Source: an uncultured Marinomonas sp. (GTDB lineage: Bacteria; Pseudomonadota; Gammaproteobacteria; Pseudomonadales; Marinomonadaceae). Taken from it: a stretch of 64,000 nt of DNA. Location: NCBI GenBank assembly GCA_947493575.1, contig CANLRQ010000009.1, positions 53,366 through 117,365 on the forward strand. The letters run 5' to 3'. Below are positions 46,656 to 55,756 of the stretch, piece after piece (position 1 is the first letter of the stretch; the number at the start of each line of letters is the position of its first letter). Made by a program: the position numbers and the translations under genes. The notes under the pieces were generated by a model that saw only the letters and a program-made list of their open reading frames with translations, made no database searches and was not told the origin of the DNA.

Positions 46656-48902
46656 ATGAAAGAATATAAAAACTTGATTTATTTAGGTTCTGATATTGAT
46701 CTTCCTTTAGATGAACTATCTAATCAGGCGGAAAATTTCTTTATAGTAAGTGCTTCAAATAATGCTATTAGTGAATTAAAGAAAAAAGCGTTGCATGAAA
46801 AAATCCCTATCAACTTTATAAATGAACTTGTTTTTGATTCAATTGAAGAGTGTGTTTATTATGAATATAATCTCGGTTGGGCTAATGGAGTTTGTCAAAT
46901 TGATAAAACGTTAATGGTTTTATATCCTAGGTTGAAATGCATAAGAAAAGATACTAAAAAAAGTATATCGTTAGTTGATTTTTTCACCGGATACCTATTT
47001 AAATGTGAAGACTATTCTTTTATAGGTGAAAATAATAGTTTGATTCTAGATGTTGGTAATTTAAACCAAGCTGTATTAGACTCTTTATATGATTTTTCCG
47101 ACCTTTCTCTTTTTAAAGATATTAGAGTTATTCCTCCTCATCAAACGTTAAAAAAATTAGAAATCCCAGACTTTCTTATAAAACAAACCTCTCCTAAAAA
47201 TATGGACCTTTCTTTTAAGTGTGAAAGTTATGTTGTTAATCCATACTTTTTAGAAAAAGTGAAAGTCTCTAATGAACTTTTAGAAAATAAGAAGAAGCTA
47301 ACTGACTTAGGAACTCAATATAGTCTTTTGAAAGAAAAAGAGAAGCATTTGATTAGAGAGAGTCAAGATGCGAAAGATAACCTCATAGATGCTGTTGAAA
47401 AGATTAAGGAACTTGAACAGACTATTTCTTTAAATAAAGTTAATGAAGAAAAAAACAAAGAGCAAGTTTTATATAAAGATAAAAAAATTGAAGAGTTTGA
47501 AATTGAAATAAAAGAATTGAATGGTTTGGCTTTAAAACTAAAAAGAAAAGAAGAAGGTTATGAAAAGAATCTTAGCGAAGAGAAATCTAAAGTAGCTGAT
47601 TTGAGAGTTGTAAATAAAAATTTAACTGATGATTCTGAAAGTAATAACAATAAAATAAAAAAACTAGAAAAAGAACTTGATGAAAAAGAATGTTTTTTTA
47701 AAGATGAAAATAAAAAGCTTAGAGATGCTCTAACTACTAGTAAAAAAACAATGGAAGAGCTTAGGAAAGAGTGCCAATTAAAAAAAATAAAATTAGATAA
47801 GTTCAAAGAAGAGGAGTTAAGGTTAAAAGAAAAAATGGTTGAAACTAACTCTACTCGGTTGAAAGAAATGGAAGGTTTTGAAAATGCTTTAAATAAAGAA
47901 AAGATGATTAGAAAAAGCTCTGATGAAAAGTATGTAGAATTAAATAAATCATTAAATGAAGCGAACTCTAGGTTGAAATTATTAGGGGACTTAAATAAAG
48001 AGTTAGAAGGTGTTAAGGATAGAAAAGATAAAAGAGAAAAAAAGTTAGAAGAATCAGTCAAAAAAAATAAAGATAGAGCAGACTTCTTTCAAAACTTTGA
48101 TAAAGGAGCTATGTCAAGTTCTCCTTTTTTGCTTATTGATTCAAAATCTTTGCCTAGATCAGGATTACATTATTTTAAAAATACGTTGTCTTGGATTTTA
48201 GGGGACCAATTTTCTTTCTGTGAGTGGTATCAAGAACCTGGATGTTGCAAATCACAGCCTTGTCAAGTATCTAGTTTTAGCTCATATGCCTCCCATAAAG
48301 AGGAGCTAAGGGTTCGATTGATTAAGTCTCATGATTTTGAATTGTCTGATTCTTATATTGAATCTACCAATCATTTTAAGCAAGTTGTATTAGTGCGGGA
48401 TCCTATTTTTGTTCTTACATCTTGGTTTATGTTGAGTCAATTTGAAAGATATAAAAAAGAGTTAGTTAACCATAATATTAATATGCAAAAGATAAATTTG
48501 TACCATGAAAAAGAGGTGGTTAATCATGCGAGTAATATCCTTGATAGCATTTTTGAGTTTTTGCCGGAAGATAATTTAGAAAAATGGATAGATACAAAGT
48601 CCATCTATATATCAGGTTTTTTAGATAAATGGGTTCGTCATGCTCAAGAGAATAATCAATATTTGACTGTGATAGGTTATGAGAAAATAGACACTTATAT
48701 TTTAGAAATACTTTCACCTTTTGAAAAATATATGACTAGCGATTCGTTGAAAAAAATGAAGGTTTTTTCTAAAAAAGGAGCAAATTTTCATCCAAGAGAT
48801 AATCCTTTTATGTTATCATCGAAATCTGTTTCAAATTATATAAAAGAAAAAGATTTCTTGTTTTTTAGCGCTGCTGAGAAGATAGGTGATTTGAAATTCT
48901 AA
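46656..48902 (+). CDS. Three-part protein: methyltransferase-like N-terminus, long coiled coil, C-terminal PAPS sulfotransferase domain (748 aa)
   Basis: Residues 1-200 resemble a degenerate FkbM-like methyltransferase fold (NLIYLGSDIDLPLDEL, YNLGWANGVCQ, NSLILDVGNLNQAVLDSL). Residues about 205-475 are an almost uninterrupted K/E/L coiled coil, long enough for some 35-40 nm. Residues 488-748 are sulfotransferase-like: a 5'-phosphosulfate loop SLPRSGLHYFKN (498-509), a 3'-phosphate motif VVLVRDPIFVLTSW (577-590) and a late conserved GANFHPRDNP segment. Sulfation of the glycan with PAPS is the likely activity. The coiled coil invites comparison with WbdD, the chain-length ruler of E. coli O9a; this is inference. 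Confidence 0.72.
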   Translation: MKEYKNLIYLGSDIDLPLDELSNQAENFFIVSASNNAISELKKKALHEKIPINFINELVFDSIEECVYYEYNLGWANGVCQIDKTLMVLYPRLKCIRKDTKKSISLVDFFTGYLFKCEDYSFIGENNSLILDVGNLNQAVLDSLYDFSDLSLFKDIRVIPPHQTLKKLEIPDFLIKQTSPKNMDLSFKCESYVVNPYFLEKVKVSNELLENKKKLTDLGTQYSLLKEKEKHLIRESQDAKDNLIDAVEKIKELEQTISLNKVNEEKNKEQVLYKDKKIEEFEIEIKELNGLALKLKRKEEGYEKNLSEEKSKVADLRVVNKNLTDDSESNNNKIKKLEKELDEKECFFKDENKKLRDALTTSKKTMEELRKECQLKKIKLDKFKEEELRLKEKMVETNSTRLKEMEGFENALNKEKMIRKSSDEKYVELNKSLNEANSRLKLLGDLNKELEGVKDRKDKREKKLEESVKKNKDRADFFQNFDKGAMSSSPFLLIDSKSLPRSGLHYFKNTLSWILGDQFSFCEWYQEPGCCKSQPCQVSSFSSYASHKEELRVRLIKSHDFELSDSYIESTNHFKQVVLVRDPIFVLTSWFMLSQFERYKKELVNHNINMQKINLYHEKEVVNHASNILDSIFEFLPEDNLEKWIDTKSIYISGFLDKWVRHAQENNQYLTVIGYEKIDTYILEILSPFEKYMTSDSLKKMKVFSKKGANFHPRDNPFMLSSKSVSNYIKEKDFLFFSAAEKIGDLKF

Positions 48903-49021
48903 AATAGAATATTGTTTTATATATGTTTAGATAATTATTTTCAAAAACTAACTCTTTCATTACTAATGTAAAGTCTTAGTGATTGATAAATAAAATGAAT
49001 TTACTAAAAGAGGTGTTTTAC

Positions 49022-50179
49022 ATGAAAGTATTAGTTCTTGGTGGTGATGGTTTTTGCGGATGGCCTACAGCTTTGCATTTGTCGAAACTTGGGCATGAAG
49101 TTGTAATTGTTGATAATTTGAGCCGTAGAAAAATTGATATTGAGTTAGAAGTTGATAGCTTGACTCCAATCCGCCCTATCGGGGAACGTATTAAAGTTTG
49201 GAAAGAATTAACTGGCAATGATATTAAATTTCATGATTTTACAATTGGCGAAAACTACCATCAGCTTTTAACATTAATCAAAAATGAAAAGCCTGGAGCA
49301 ATTATACATTTTGCTGAACAGCGCGCTGCACCTTATTCAATGAAGTCAAGCTTCCATAAACGATATACTGTTAGTAATAACTTGAATGCTACAAATGATG
49401 TATTGGCTGCTATTGTTGAATCAGGTCAAGATATTCATCTTATTCATTTGGGGACTATGGGGGTATACGGATATGGCACGGCAGGAATGAAAATTCCTGA
49501 GGGTTACTTGAAAGTAAAAGTAGAAACTAATGAAGGTGAAGTTGAACAAGAAATTCTTTACCCTACAAACCCAGGTTCTATATATCATATGACTAAGAGT
49601 CAGGATCAATTATTTTTTGCTTTTTATAATAAAAATGATGGCGTGAAAATTACTGATCTTCACCAGGGAATCGTTTGGGGTACTCAAACAGAAGAAACTC
49701 GTATGGATGAGAGATTAATCAATAGATTTGATTATGATGGTGACTATGGAACAGTATTAAATCGCTTTATTATGCAGGCAGCTGTTGATTATCCAATGAC
49801 TGTTCATGGAACTGGCGGTCAGACTCGAGCATTCATACACATTCAAGATACTTGTCACTGCATCGAGTTGGCACTAAACAACCCACCTCAAGATGGGGAT
49901 CGAGTTAATATTTTAAACCAAATGACAGAAACTCATAGGGTTCGAGATTTAGCTGAGATGATTCATGGAATGACTGGCTCTGAAGTAGCTTATGTTGATA
50001 ACCCTCGTAATGAAGCAGCAGAAAATGAATTGCATGTTGCTAATGATCGATTCCTAGGGTTAGGGCTTTCCCCAATTAAGCTTGAAGCTGGCCTAATGGA
50101 AGAAGTAAAAGAAATTGCTCAGAAGTATGCTAAGAGTTGCGATTTGACTAAAATCCCTTGTATTTCTAAGTGGAATTAA
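49022..50179 (+). CDS. sqdB: UDP-sulfoquinovose synthase homologue (SQD1/SqdB family)
   Basis: Expected to convert UDP-glucose and sulfite to UDP-sulfoquinovose. The ATG at 49022 with AGAGGT upstream gives 385 residues. Strong SQD1 signatures are [48 protein letters not shown], the catalytic [21 protein letters not shown] and [15 protein letters not shown]. In plants and cyanobacteria the product goes to sulfolipid. Here no sulfolipid transferase is nearby and the gene lies among glycan genes, so use in a sulfonated polysaccharide is suspected. A terminator follows it. Confidence 0.9.
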   Translation: MKVLVLGGDGFCGWPTALHLSKLGHEVVIVDNLSRRKIDIELEVDSLTPIRPIGERIKVWKELTGNDIKFHDFTIGENYHQLLTLIKNEKPGAIIHFAEQRAAPYSMKSSFHKRYTVSNNLNATNDVLAAIVESGQDIHLIHLGTMGVYGYGTAGMKIPEGYLKVKVETNEGEVEQEILYPTNPGSIYHMTKSQDQLFFAFYNKNDGVKITDLHQGIVWGTQTEETRMDERLINRFDYDGDYGTVLNRFIMQAAVDYPMTVHGTGGQTRAFIHIQDTCHCIELALNNPPQDGDRVNILNQMTETHRVRDLAEMIHGMTGSEVAYVDNPRNEAAENELHVANDRFLGLGLSPIKLEAGLMEEVKEIAQKYAKSCDLTKIPCISKWN

Positions 50180-50186
50180 ATTATAC

Positions 50187-50224
50187 AAAAGCACTTTATT
50201 TAAGAATAGGTAGAGTGCTTTTTT
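50187..50224 (+). terminator. Intrinsic terminator after the SQD1-like gene
   Basis: The stem AAAAGCACT/AGTGCTTTT (50187-50195 and 50214-50222) has an 18-nt loop and ends in a T run. It would separate the SQD1-like gene from the following epimerase. Confidence 0.85.
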
Positions 50225-50272
50225 AGTTAAAAACATTTACTTTTAGCCGTTTATAAATTTAAGGTATAAAAT

Positions 50273-51220
50273 ATGTCATCTCCAGTTATACTCATTGGTG
50301 GTTTTGGTTTTGTTGGAAGAAATATTATTGATGTAATTCAAGAGAATAATTTGTTTTCAGATATGAAGCCTATTGTTGTTGATGACCTATCTAATGCATG
50401 TCCTGGATATGAAACATTAGATGTTGAGAGTTGTATAGGCCCCTACCAATCTAGTAAAGTTGTTGATTTTTTAAACTCTTATAATAATAAGTCAAGAACA
50501 TTTGTTTTTCTTGCTGGGGAGACTCGTGTTGCAGAAAGCAAAGATAGACCTCTTGATTTCATTGCTGCGAATATAACTGAACCTTCTGAATTTGTTATGA
50601 ATGTGGTTAAACCACATGACCACTTTATTTTAATATCAACTGCTGGCGCCTTATTTGATGGTGAAACAGAAGTTTCTGTCGATGCACCATATAGCCCTAA
50701 AAATTTTTATGGAGCTTCAAAAGCTGCAGAAGAAATGATTCTTGAAAAATTAACAGAATTGAAAGGCGCTAAATTTTCTATAATAAGATTAACAAATGTA
50801 TATGGTATTCACTCCGACCTTAAAAAGAGCGCTATACATGCATTTACACGAGCCTGTATTGATGGGAGTCAAGTTGTCATTAATGGAGATGGCCAGCAGT
50901 CTCGTGATTTTATTTTTTCTCGAGATGTTGGGTTTGGAATAGCTACTTTAGCGAACAAAGTTTTGAATGGTGAAATTACACATAAAATTAATATGCTAGG
51001 GTCTGGTGTGTCAACAACTTTATGGGATGTTGTTTCTACTATTGAAAATACTTCTGGCAAAAAATTAAATTATAAACAAATTTTAGCTGAAGATTTAATT
51101 GCAACTGAACCTAGGGATGTTATTGCAAATAAGGATGATATTAAAGTTTTATTAGGAGAAGATCGAACTGCATTTAAAGATGGGATACGAATGACATATG
51201 AATATTATTCTTCAGTTTAG
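50273..51220 (+). CDS. NAD-dependent epimerase/dehydratase (extended SDR)
   Basis: A 315-residue SDR with IGGFGFVGRNII for NAD binding, the serine region ISTAGALFDGE, the catalytic YGASKAAEEM (Tyr-x-x-x-Lys) and RLTNVYG, of the UDP-glucose 4-epimerase-like group. Its substrate cannot be read from sequence. Directly after the SQD1 homologue it might act on UDP-sulfoquinovose or another UDP-hexose. Codon use is as AT-rich as its neighbours. Confidence 0.85.
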   Translation: MSSPVILIGGFGFVGRNIIDVIQENNLFSDMKPIVVDDLSNACPGYETLDVESCIGPYQSSKVVDFLNSYNNKSRTFVFLAGETRVAESKDRPLDFIAANITEPSEFVMNVVKPHDHFILISTAGALFDGETEVSVDAPYSPKNFYGASKAAEEMILEKLTELKGAKFSIIRLTNVYGIHSDLKKSAIHAFTRACIDGSQVVINGDGQQSRDFIFSRDVGFGIATLANKVLNGEITHKINMLGSGVSTTLWDVVSTIENTSGKKLNYKQILAEDLIATEPRDVIANKDDIKVLLGEDRTAFKDGIRMTYEYYSSV

Positions 51221-51297
51221 GGTTGAAGGTTTTTAATTTTTTATTGTAAATGAACTGAAATAAGACTATATGTTTTATAAGAAATGTGAGAAGAAGA

Positions 51298-54200
51298 ATG
51301 ACTGATTTCGTAGGAAAATATACGCGCTATCCTGATTTAACTGGTGGGCGCAAAGCCGAAGGTGGTAAGCGTTTAAATTATAAAGAAAAGTCCGAAAATT
51401 CTTCGAATGACACTCTTGTTAGCATAATAACTGTAAGTTTCAATTCAGAAAAAACTATTGCTCAGACGATTAACTCTGTAAGAAGGCAAACCTATTCAAA
51501 TATTGAATATATTATTATTGATGGGTGTTCAAGAGATTCTACTGTAAGTATTATTGAAAAAAATAAAGATATAATCGACTATTATCTATCCGAACCAGAT
51601 GATGGCCTTTATTACGCTATGAATAAAGGTCTTGAATTAGCCCAGGGTCAATATATATTGCTTTTGAATTCTGATGACTGGTACGAAGACAATGCTGTTG
51701 AAACTTTAGTCTCTGCATTGGATTATAGTGGTTGTGATTTTGTTGGGGGGCTTGCTAGATACATTGATGAGGATTCGGGGCACTCAAAAATTTTAAGGTC
51801 TATGCCCTTTGATCATTCATCATACCTTAGAATGTCTTTACGTCATGAAACAATGCTGGTTCCAGCAAGGTTGTATAACTCTGTTGGCCCTTATAATACT
51901 GAGTTTAAAATTATTGCTGATAAGTTTTTGACTGCTATGCTATTTAAGTCTGGTTTTACTTATTATGAAGTTCCTACAGCAATATTAAATTTTCGAACGA
52001 GTGGAGTATCCAATACTAATATAGATGGATTAAAAACTGAACGTAAAAACATTATATTTAAGCATTTCCCATTTCTAAATGATAAAGAGCTTGAGGTGTT
52101 AAATAACCCCACTCTCTCTTTACCGAACGAGATTGTAAAAATTGCTAACTCTCATTTAGATCAGGCTGATTTAGTTAAGGCATGCCGCGCATGGCTGCAT
52201 GATTTTCGGATCAATGGTGCAAAAAAGTGGCAAACTAATGATCTTGAGTTAATAGGTCAAACAGACCCTCAAAATTGGCCAAGAATTAGCGTTATATTAC
52301 CTTTTTATGAAGCAGAAAGTTCAATTTCTCGTTGTCTATCTTCAGTTTTAAATCAAACGTTTCGTAGCATTGAGATAATCTGTATCAACGATAGAGCGAT
52401 AGATGGAAGTCAGGATTTAGTAGATAAGTTAGCGATTCAAGATCAACGTATTAAATGTGTAACTAATGATCTTAACTTGGGACTTGGTGGAAGTAGAAAT
52501 CGTGGAATCAGAGAAGCTAGAGGACGATATATTTTTCATATTGATCCTGATGACACTATACCATTAGATGCTCTTGAAAAATTATACTTGACTGCTCAAT
52601 TGCATAAGAGCGACATGGTAAAAGGAGCATATCAGTCTTTTCAAGTAATGCATGGTCAAGTAAATAATCAGGATAGCAATATAAAGTATTCATGTGGTGT
52701 GAAGAAAAATATTGCGAAGAATAGAAATTTAAGTAATGCCTCTGGACTACTAAAAACTACAGAAGGTCATTGGTCTTACCTTTATGATGGAGTTTATGCT
52801 AGTCGAATTTCATATCCAATAGACTTGAAAATGGGGCAAGATAGCATATTTCTTGTTCGTGCTCTTGCTCTTGCCAAGAATATTACGATTACGCCTTATG
52901 TTATTTATAATTATGAAGTTAATCCTAAAAGTGCTATGAATAGTTTTACTGTTCGTAAGTTTTTTGATGCGTTAACATGGCGAAAGAGAGCTTTTTTTCT
53001 TTTAAAAGATTTAGGATTTAAATCTTTAGGAGAAAATCTTTTATTTAATTTTTGGAATCCTGTTTTTTTTGATGATTTAATTAAAAAACTAAACATTGAA
53101 GAGAAAAAAAAGTTTGATCTCTATCTATCGACTATATTACATAAAGCAAATTACTCAGACGGTTTTAATACTAATAATCAAAAAGTACGAGAATATATGA
53201 AGCATGCATTATCTCTAATGCCTCCCCAAGAAGTTAATTCACTAGAGCTGTCTGAACGTTTAAAAATAGGTACGTTTACAACTCAAGATCATGGTGGAGC
53301 AGGTCTTGGGACTCAGAGGCGAGTAGAAGCTCTTCGAAAAGCAGGTGTAGATGCTAATATTTATTGTGTGTTAAAAAAGACAAAACATAACTTTGTTAAG
53401 AGGCTTACTCTTAAATCAAATATATCAACTAACCTTTCGGATAAAGATTTGAGATTAGCTTGGAGGGATCATGCTGTTCTGACTCGTCGTGAAATGCCAG
53501 GGTTGAAAGCCAGAGAGATGTTTTCGAAAATGGGCTCCGTAGTGGACTTTGCAAAAAATAAACATGTATTTTCTTCTTCAGACGTTGTACATATGCATTG
53601 GGTTTCAGGAGCTTTTGACTTTAATAATACTAAACTGCTTTCTGATAAGCCTGTCGTATGGACATTAGCAGATATGAATGCTTTTACTGGTGGTTGTCAT
53701 TATTCGGAAGGATGCACTAATTATAAGAATGATTGTAGCAACTGCCCTTTATTAGAAAAGGGTTCAGATTTTGCAAAAAAATCATGGGACAAGAAGCTCG
53801 AATCTTACTCTAAAATTAAAAATTTGCATATTATTTGTCCATCGCAATGGCTAGCTGATTGCGCTAAAGAAAGCTCTCTTTTTAAGGGTAGAGCTATTCA
53901 TATGATTCCAAATGCTATACCTGTTGATAGGTTTATTCCAACTAATAAAATGATTGCTAGGCAGCGTTTAGGATTACCTTTGAATAAAAAGCTGATAGTG
54001 TTTGGTGCCGACAGTCTGGACAACCTTCGTAAAGGTGGAGATATTTTACGTAAATCTATTCAATATTTAAAAAAGATAAATAATACTACTAATGTTGAAG
54101 GTGTTTTCTTTGGTGCTAATAAGTTAGATCTTGGAATACCATCTCATAGTATGGGTCATGTATCTGATGAAAAGAGGCTTTCTCTTATATATGCCGCAGC

Positions 54201-54516
54201 TGATGTATTTGCTTTTCCTTCTAGAGAAGATAATGCTCCATTGACAGTTGTTGAATCGATGTTATCTGGCACACCTGTTGTTAGTTTTCCTATAGGAAAT
54301 GTTCCTGAATTAGTTGTTCATAAAGAAAATGGTTTTATTGCTAATTATCTAGATTATGAAGATTTTGCAAAAGGGCTAATGTGGATATTGAACGAAGAAG
54401 ATATGTCTCTTCGCCTTAAACGAGGTTTAAGAGCTCATATTGTTGCGAAGAATCACAATGATCCGGAAGTTGCAGCTCAAAGACACATTCAGCTATATCA
54501 ATCGATTATTAATTAA
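51298..54516 (+). CDS. Three-domain glycosyltransferase GT2-GT2-GT4 (1072 aa)
   Basis: Three transferase modules in one chain. The first GT2 (about 40-265) has VSIITVSFNSEKTIAQTI, IIDGCSRDST and LNSDDWYED. The second GT2 (about 325-560) has ISVILPFYEAESSISRCL, CINDRAIDGS and HIDPDDTIPLD. The C-terminal GT4 (about 660-1070) has GTFTTQDHGGAGLGTQRR, a WcaC-like cysteine cluster (GGCHYSEGC, CSNCPLL) and FPSREDNAPLTVVESML. One protein could therefore add three sugars of the repeat. ATG 51298 is preferred; a GTG at 51286 would add four residues. No partner overlaps it. Confidence 0.85.
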   Translation: MTDFVGKYTRYPDLTGGRKAEGGKRLNYKEKSENSSNDTLVSIITVSFNSEKTIAQTINSVRRQTYSNIEYIIIDGCSRDSTVSIIEKNKDIIDYYLSEPDDGLYYAMNKGLELAQGQYILLLNSDDWYEDNAVETLVSALDYSGCDFVGGLARYIDEDSGHSKILRSMPFDHSSYLRMSLRHETMLVPARLYNSVGPYNTEFKIIADKFLTAMLFKSGFTYYEVPTAILNFRTSGVSNTNIDGLKTERKNIIFKHFPFLNDKELEVLNNPTLSLPNEIVKIANSHLDQADLVKACRAWLHDFRINGAKKWQTNDLELIGQTDPQNWPRISVILPFYEAESSISRCLSSVLNQTFRSIEIICINDRAIDGSQDLVDKLAIQDQRIKCVTNDLNLGLGGSRNRGIREARGRYIFHIDPDDTIPLDALEKLYLTAQLHKSDMVKGAYQSFQVMHGQVNNQDSNIKYSCGVKKNIAKNRNLSNASGLLKTTEGHWSYLYDGVYASRISYPIDLKMGQDSIFLVRALALAKNITITPYVIYNYEVNPKSAMNSFTVRKFFDALTWRKRAFFLLKDLGFKSLGENLLFNFWNPVFFDDLIKKLNIEEKKKFDLYLSTILHKANYSDGFNTNNQKVREYMKHALSLMPPQEVNSLELSERLKIGTFTTQDHGGAGLGTQRRVEALRKAGVDANIYCVLKKTKHNFVKRLTLKSNISTNLSDKDLRLAWRDHAVLTRREMPGLKAREMFSKMGSVVDFAKNKHVFSSSDVVHMHWVSGAFDFNNTKLLSDKPVVWTLADMNAFTGGCHYSEGCTNYKNDCSNCPLLEKGSDFAKKSWDKKLESYSKIKNLHIICPSQWLADCAKESSLFKGRAIHMIPNAIPVDRFIPTNKMIARQRLGLPLNKKLIVFGADSLDNLRKGGDILRKSIQYLKKINNTTNVEGVFFGANKLDLGIPSHSMGHVSDEKRLSLIYAAADVFAFPSREDNAPLTVVESMLSGTPVVSFPIGNVPELVVHKENGFIANYLDYEDFAKGLMWILNEEDMSLRLKRGLRAHIVAKNHNDPEVAAQRHIQLYQSIIN

Positions 54517-54547
54517 AAAATTCAAATAAAAGTATTTTTTGAATTTT
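54517..54547 (+). terminator. Possible weak terminator after the three-domain transferase
   Basis: AAAATTCAAA (54517-54526) and TTTGAATTTT (54538-54547) are complementary, enclosing 11 bases. The stem is nearly all A/T, so termination efficiency is doubtful. The following 90 bp to gmd may hold a separate promoter. Confidence 0.4.
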
Positions 54548-54636
54548 AATGTATATTTAGAATTTATTTTCACCGAACGATAATTATATTTCTGGAAAAG
54601 GTGTAAATTTAAAAATTAGGCTTTAAAGGTTAAATT

Positions 54637-55755
54637 ATGAAGAAAGCATTAATCACTGGTGTGACAGGTCAAGATGGATCTTATCTCACAGAGCTTCTAC
54701 TGGAAAAAGGTTATGAAGTTCATGGAATTAAGCGGCGAGGCTCGTTATTTAATACTCAACGTATAGATCATATTTATGAAGACCCTCATGTAGAGAATCA
54801 GCATTTTGTTCTTCATTATGGAGATTTAACTGACTCAACTAATTTAATTCGATTGGTTAAAGAAATTCAACCTGATGAAGTTTATAACTTAGGCGCTCAG
54901 TCACATGTAGCGGTATCTTTTGAGTCTCCTGAATATACTGCGGATGTTGATGGTATGGGGACATTAAGATTACTTGAAGCAATTCGAATTTGTGGTTTAG
55001 AGAAAAAAACAAAATTTTATCAAGCTTCTACATCTGAACTTTATGGGCTAGTTCAAGAAAGCCCTCAAAAGGAAACAACTCCATTTTATCCTCGCTCTCC
55101 TTATGCTGTTGCAAAACTTTATGCATATTGGATTACTGTAAATTATCGAGAGTCTTATGGGATGTTTGCTTGTAATGGTATTCTTTTTAACCATGAATCT
55201 CCAAGAAGAGGTGAAACTTTTGTTACACGTAAAATTACTCGTGGCCTTGCAAATATTGCTCAAGGGTTGGAGTCTTGCCTTTATATGGGGAATATGGATG
55301 CGTTAAGGGATTGGGGGCACGCTAAAGATTATGTCCGAATGCAATGGATGATGCTACAACAAGATCAGCCGGAAGACTTTGTGATTGCAACTGGTGTTCA
55401 ATATTCAGTGCGTCAATTTATTTTGTGGTCAGCAGAAGAATTAGGGATTACTTTGAAATTTGAAGGAACTGGCGTTGATGAGAAGGGAATAGTTGTTTCT
55501 ATAGAAGGGAATAATGCGCCTGCTGTCAAAATTGGAGATACTTTAATTCAGATAGATAAACGATATTTTAGACCTGCAGAAGTTGAAACATTATTAGGCG
55601 ACCCAACAAATGCAAAAGTAAAATTAGGCTGGACCCCTGAAATATCAGTGCAAGAAATGTGCGCAGAAATGGTTTCTGAGGATTTAAAGGTTGCTCAGAG
55701 ACATGCTTTTCTTAAACTAAACGGTCATGATATAACCATTTCTGTGGAGAATTAA
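54637..55755 (+). CDS. gmd: GDP-mannose 4,6-dehydratase (copy 2, fucose branch)
   Basis: A 372-residue Gmd of the classical fucose type: [20 protein letters not shown], the [19 protein letters not shown] loop, STSELYGLV, catalytic [25 protein letters not shown] and the [10 protein letters not shown] segment. It produces GDP-4-keto-6-deoxymannose for the adjacent fcl, which starts one base after its stop. It is clearly different from the shorter copy at 29,723. Confidence 0.97.
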   Translation: MKKALITGVTGQDGSYLTELLLEKGYEVHGIKRRGSLFNTQRIDHIYEDPHVENQHFVLHYGDLTDSTNLIRLVKEIQPDEVYNLGAQSHVAVSFESPEYTADVDGMGTLRLLEAIRICGLEKKTKFYQASTSELYGLVQESPQKETTPFYPRSPYAVAKLYAYWITVNYRESYGMFACNGILFNHESPRRGETFVTRKITRGLANIAQGLESCLYMGNMDALRDWGHAKDYVRMQWMMLQQDQPEDFVIATGVQYSVRQFILWSAEELGITLKFEGTGVDEKGIVVSIEGNNAPAVKIGDTLIQIDKRYFRPAEVETLLGDPTNAKVKLGWTPEISVQEMCAEMVSEDLKVAQRHAFLKLNGHDITISVEN

Positions 55756-55756
55756 T

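Noticed and set aside
47558..48061. Minus-strand open frame of 167 codons rich in S, F and L
   Set aside because: It is the antisense of the K/E-rich coiled coil at 46,656-48,902; low complexity and no ribosome-binding site.
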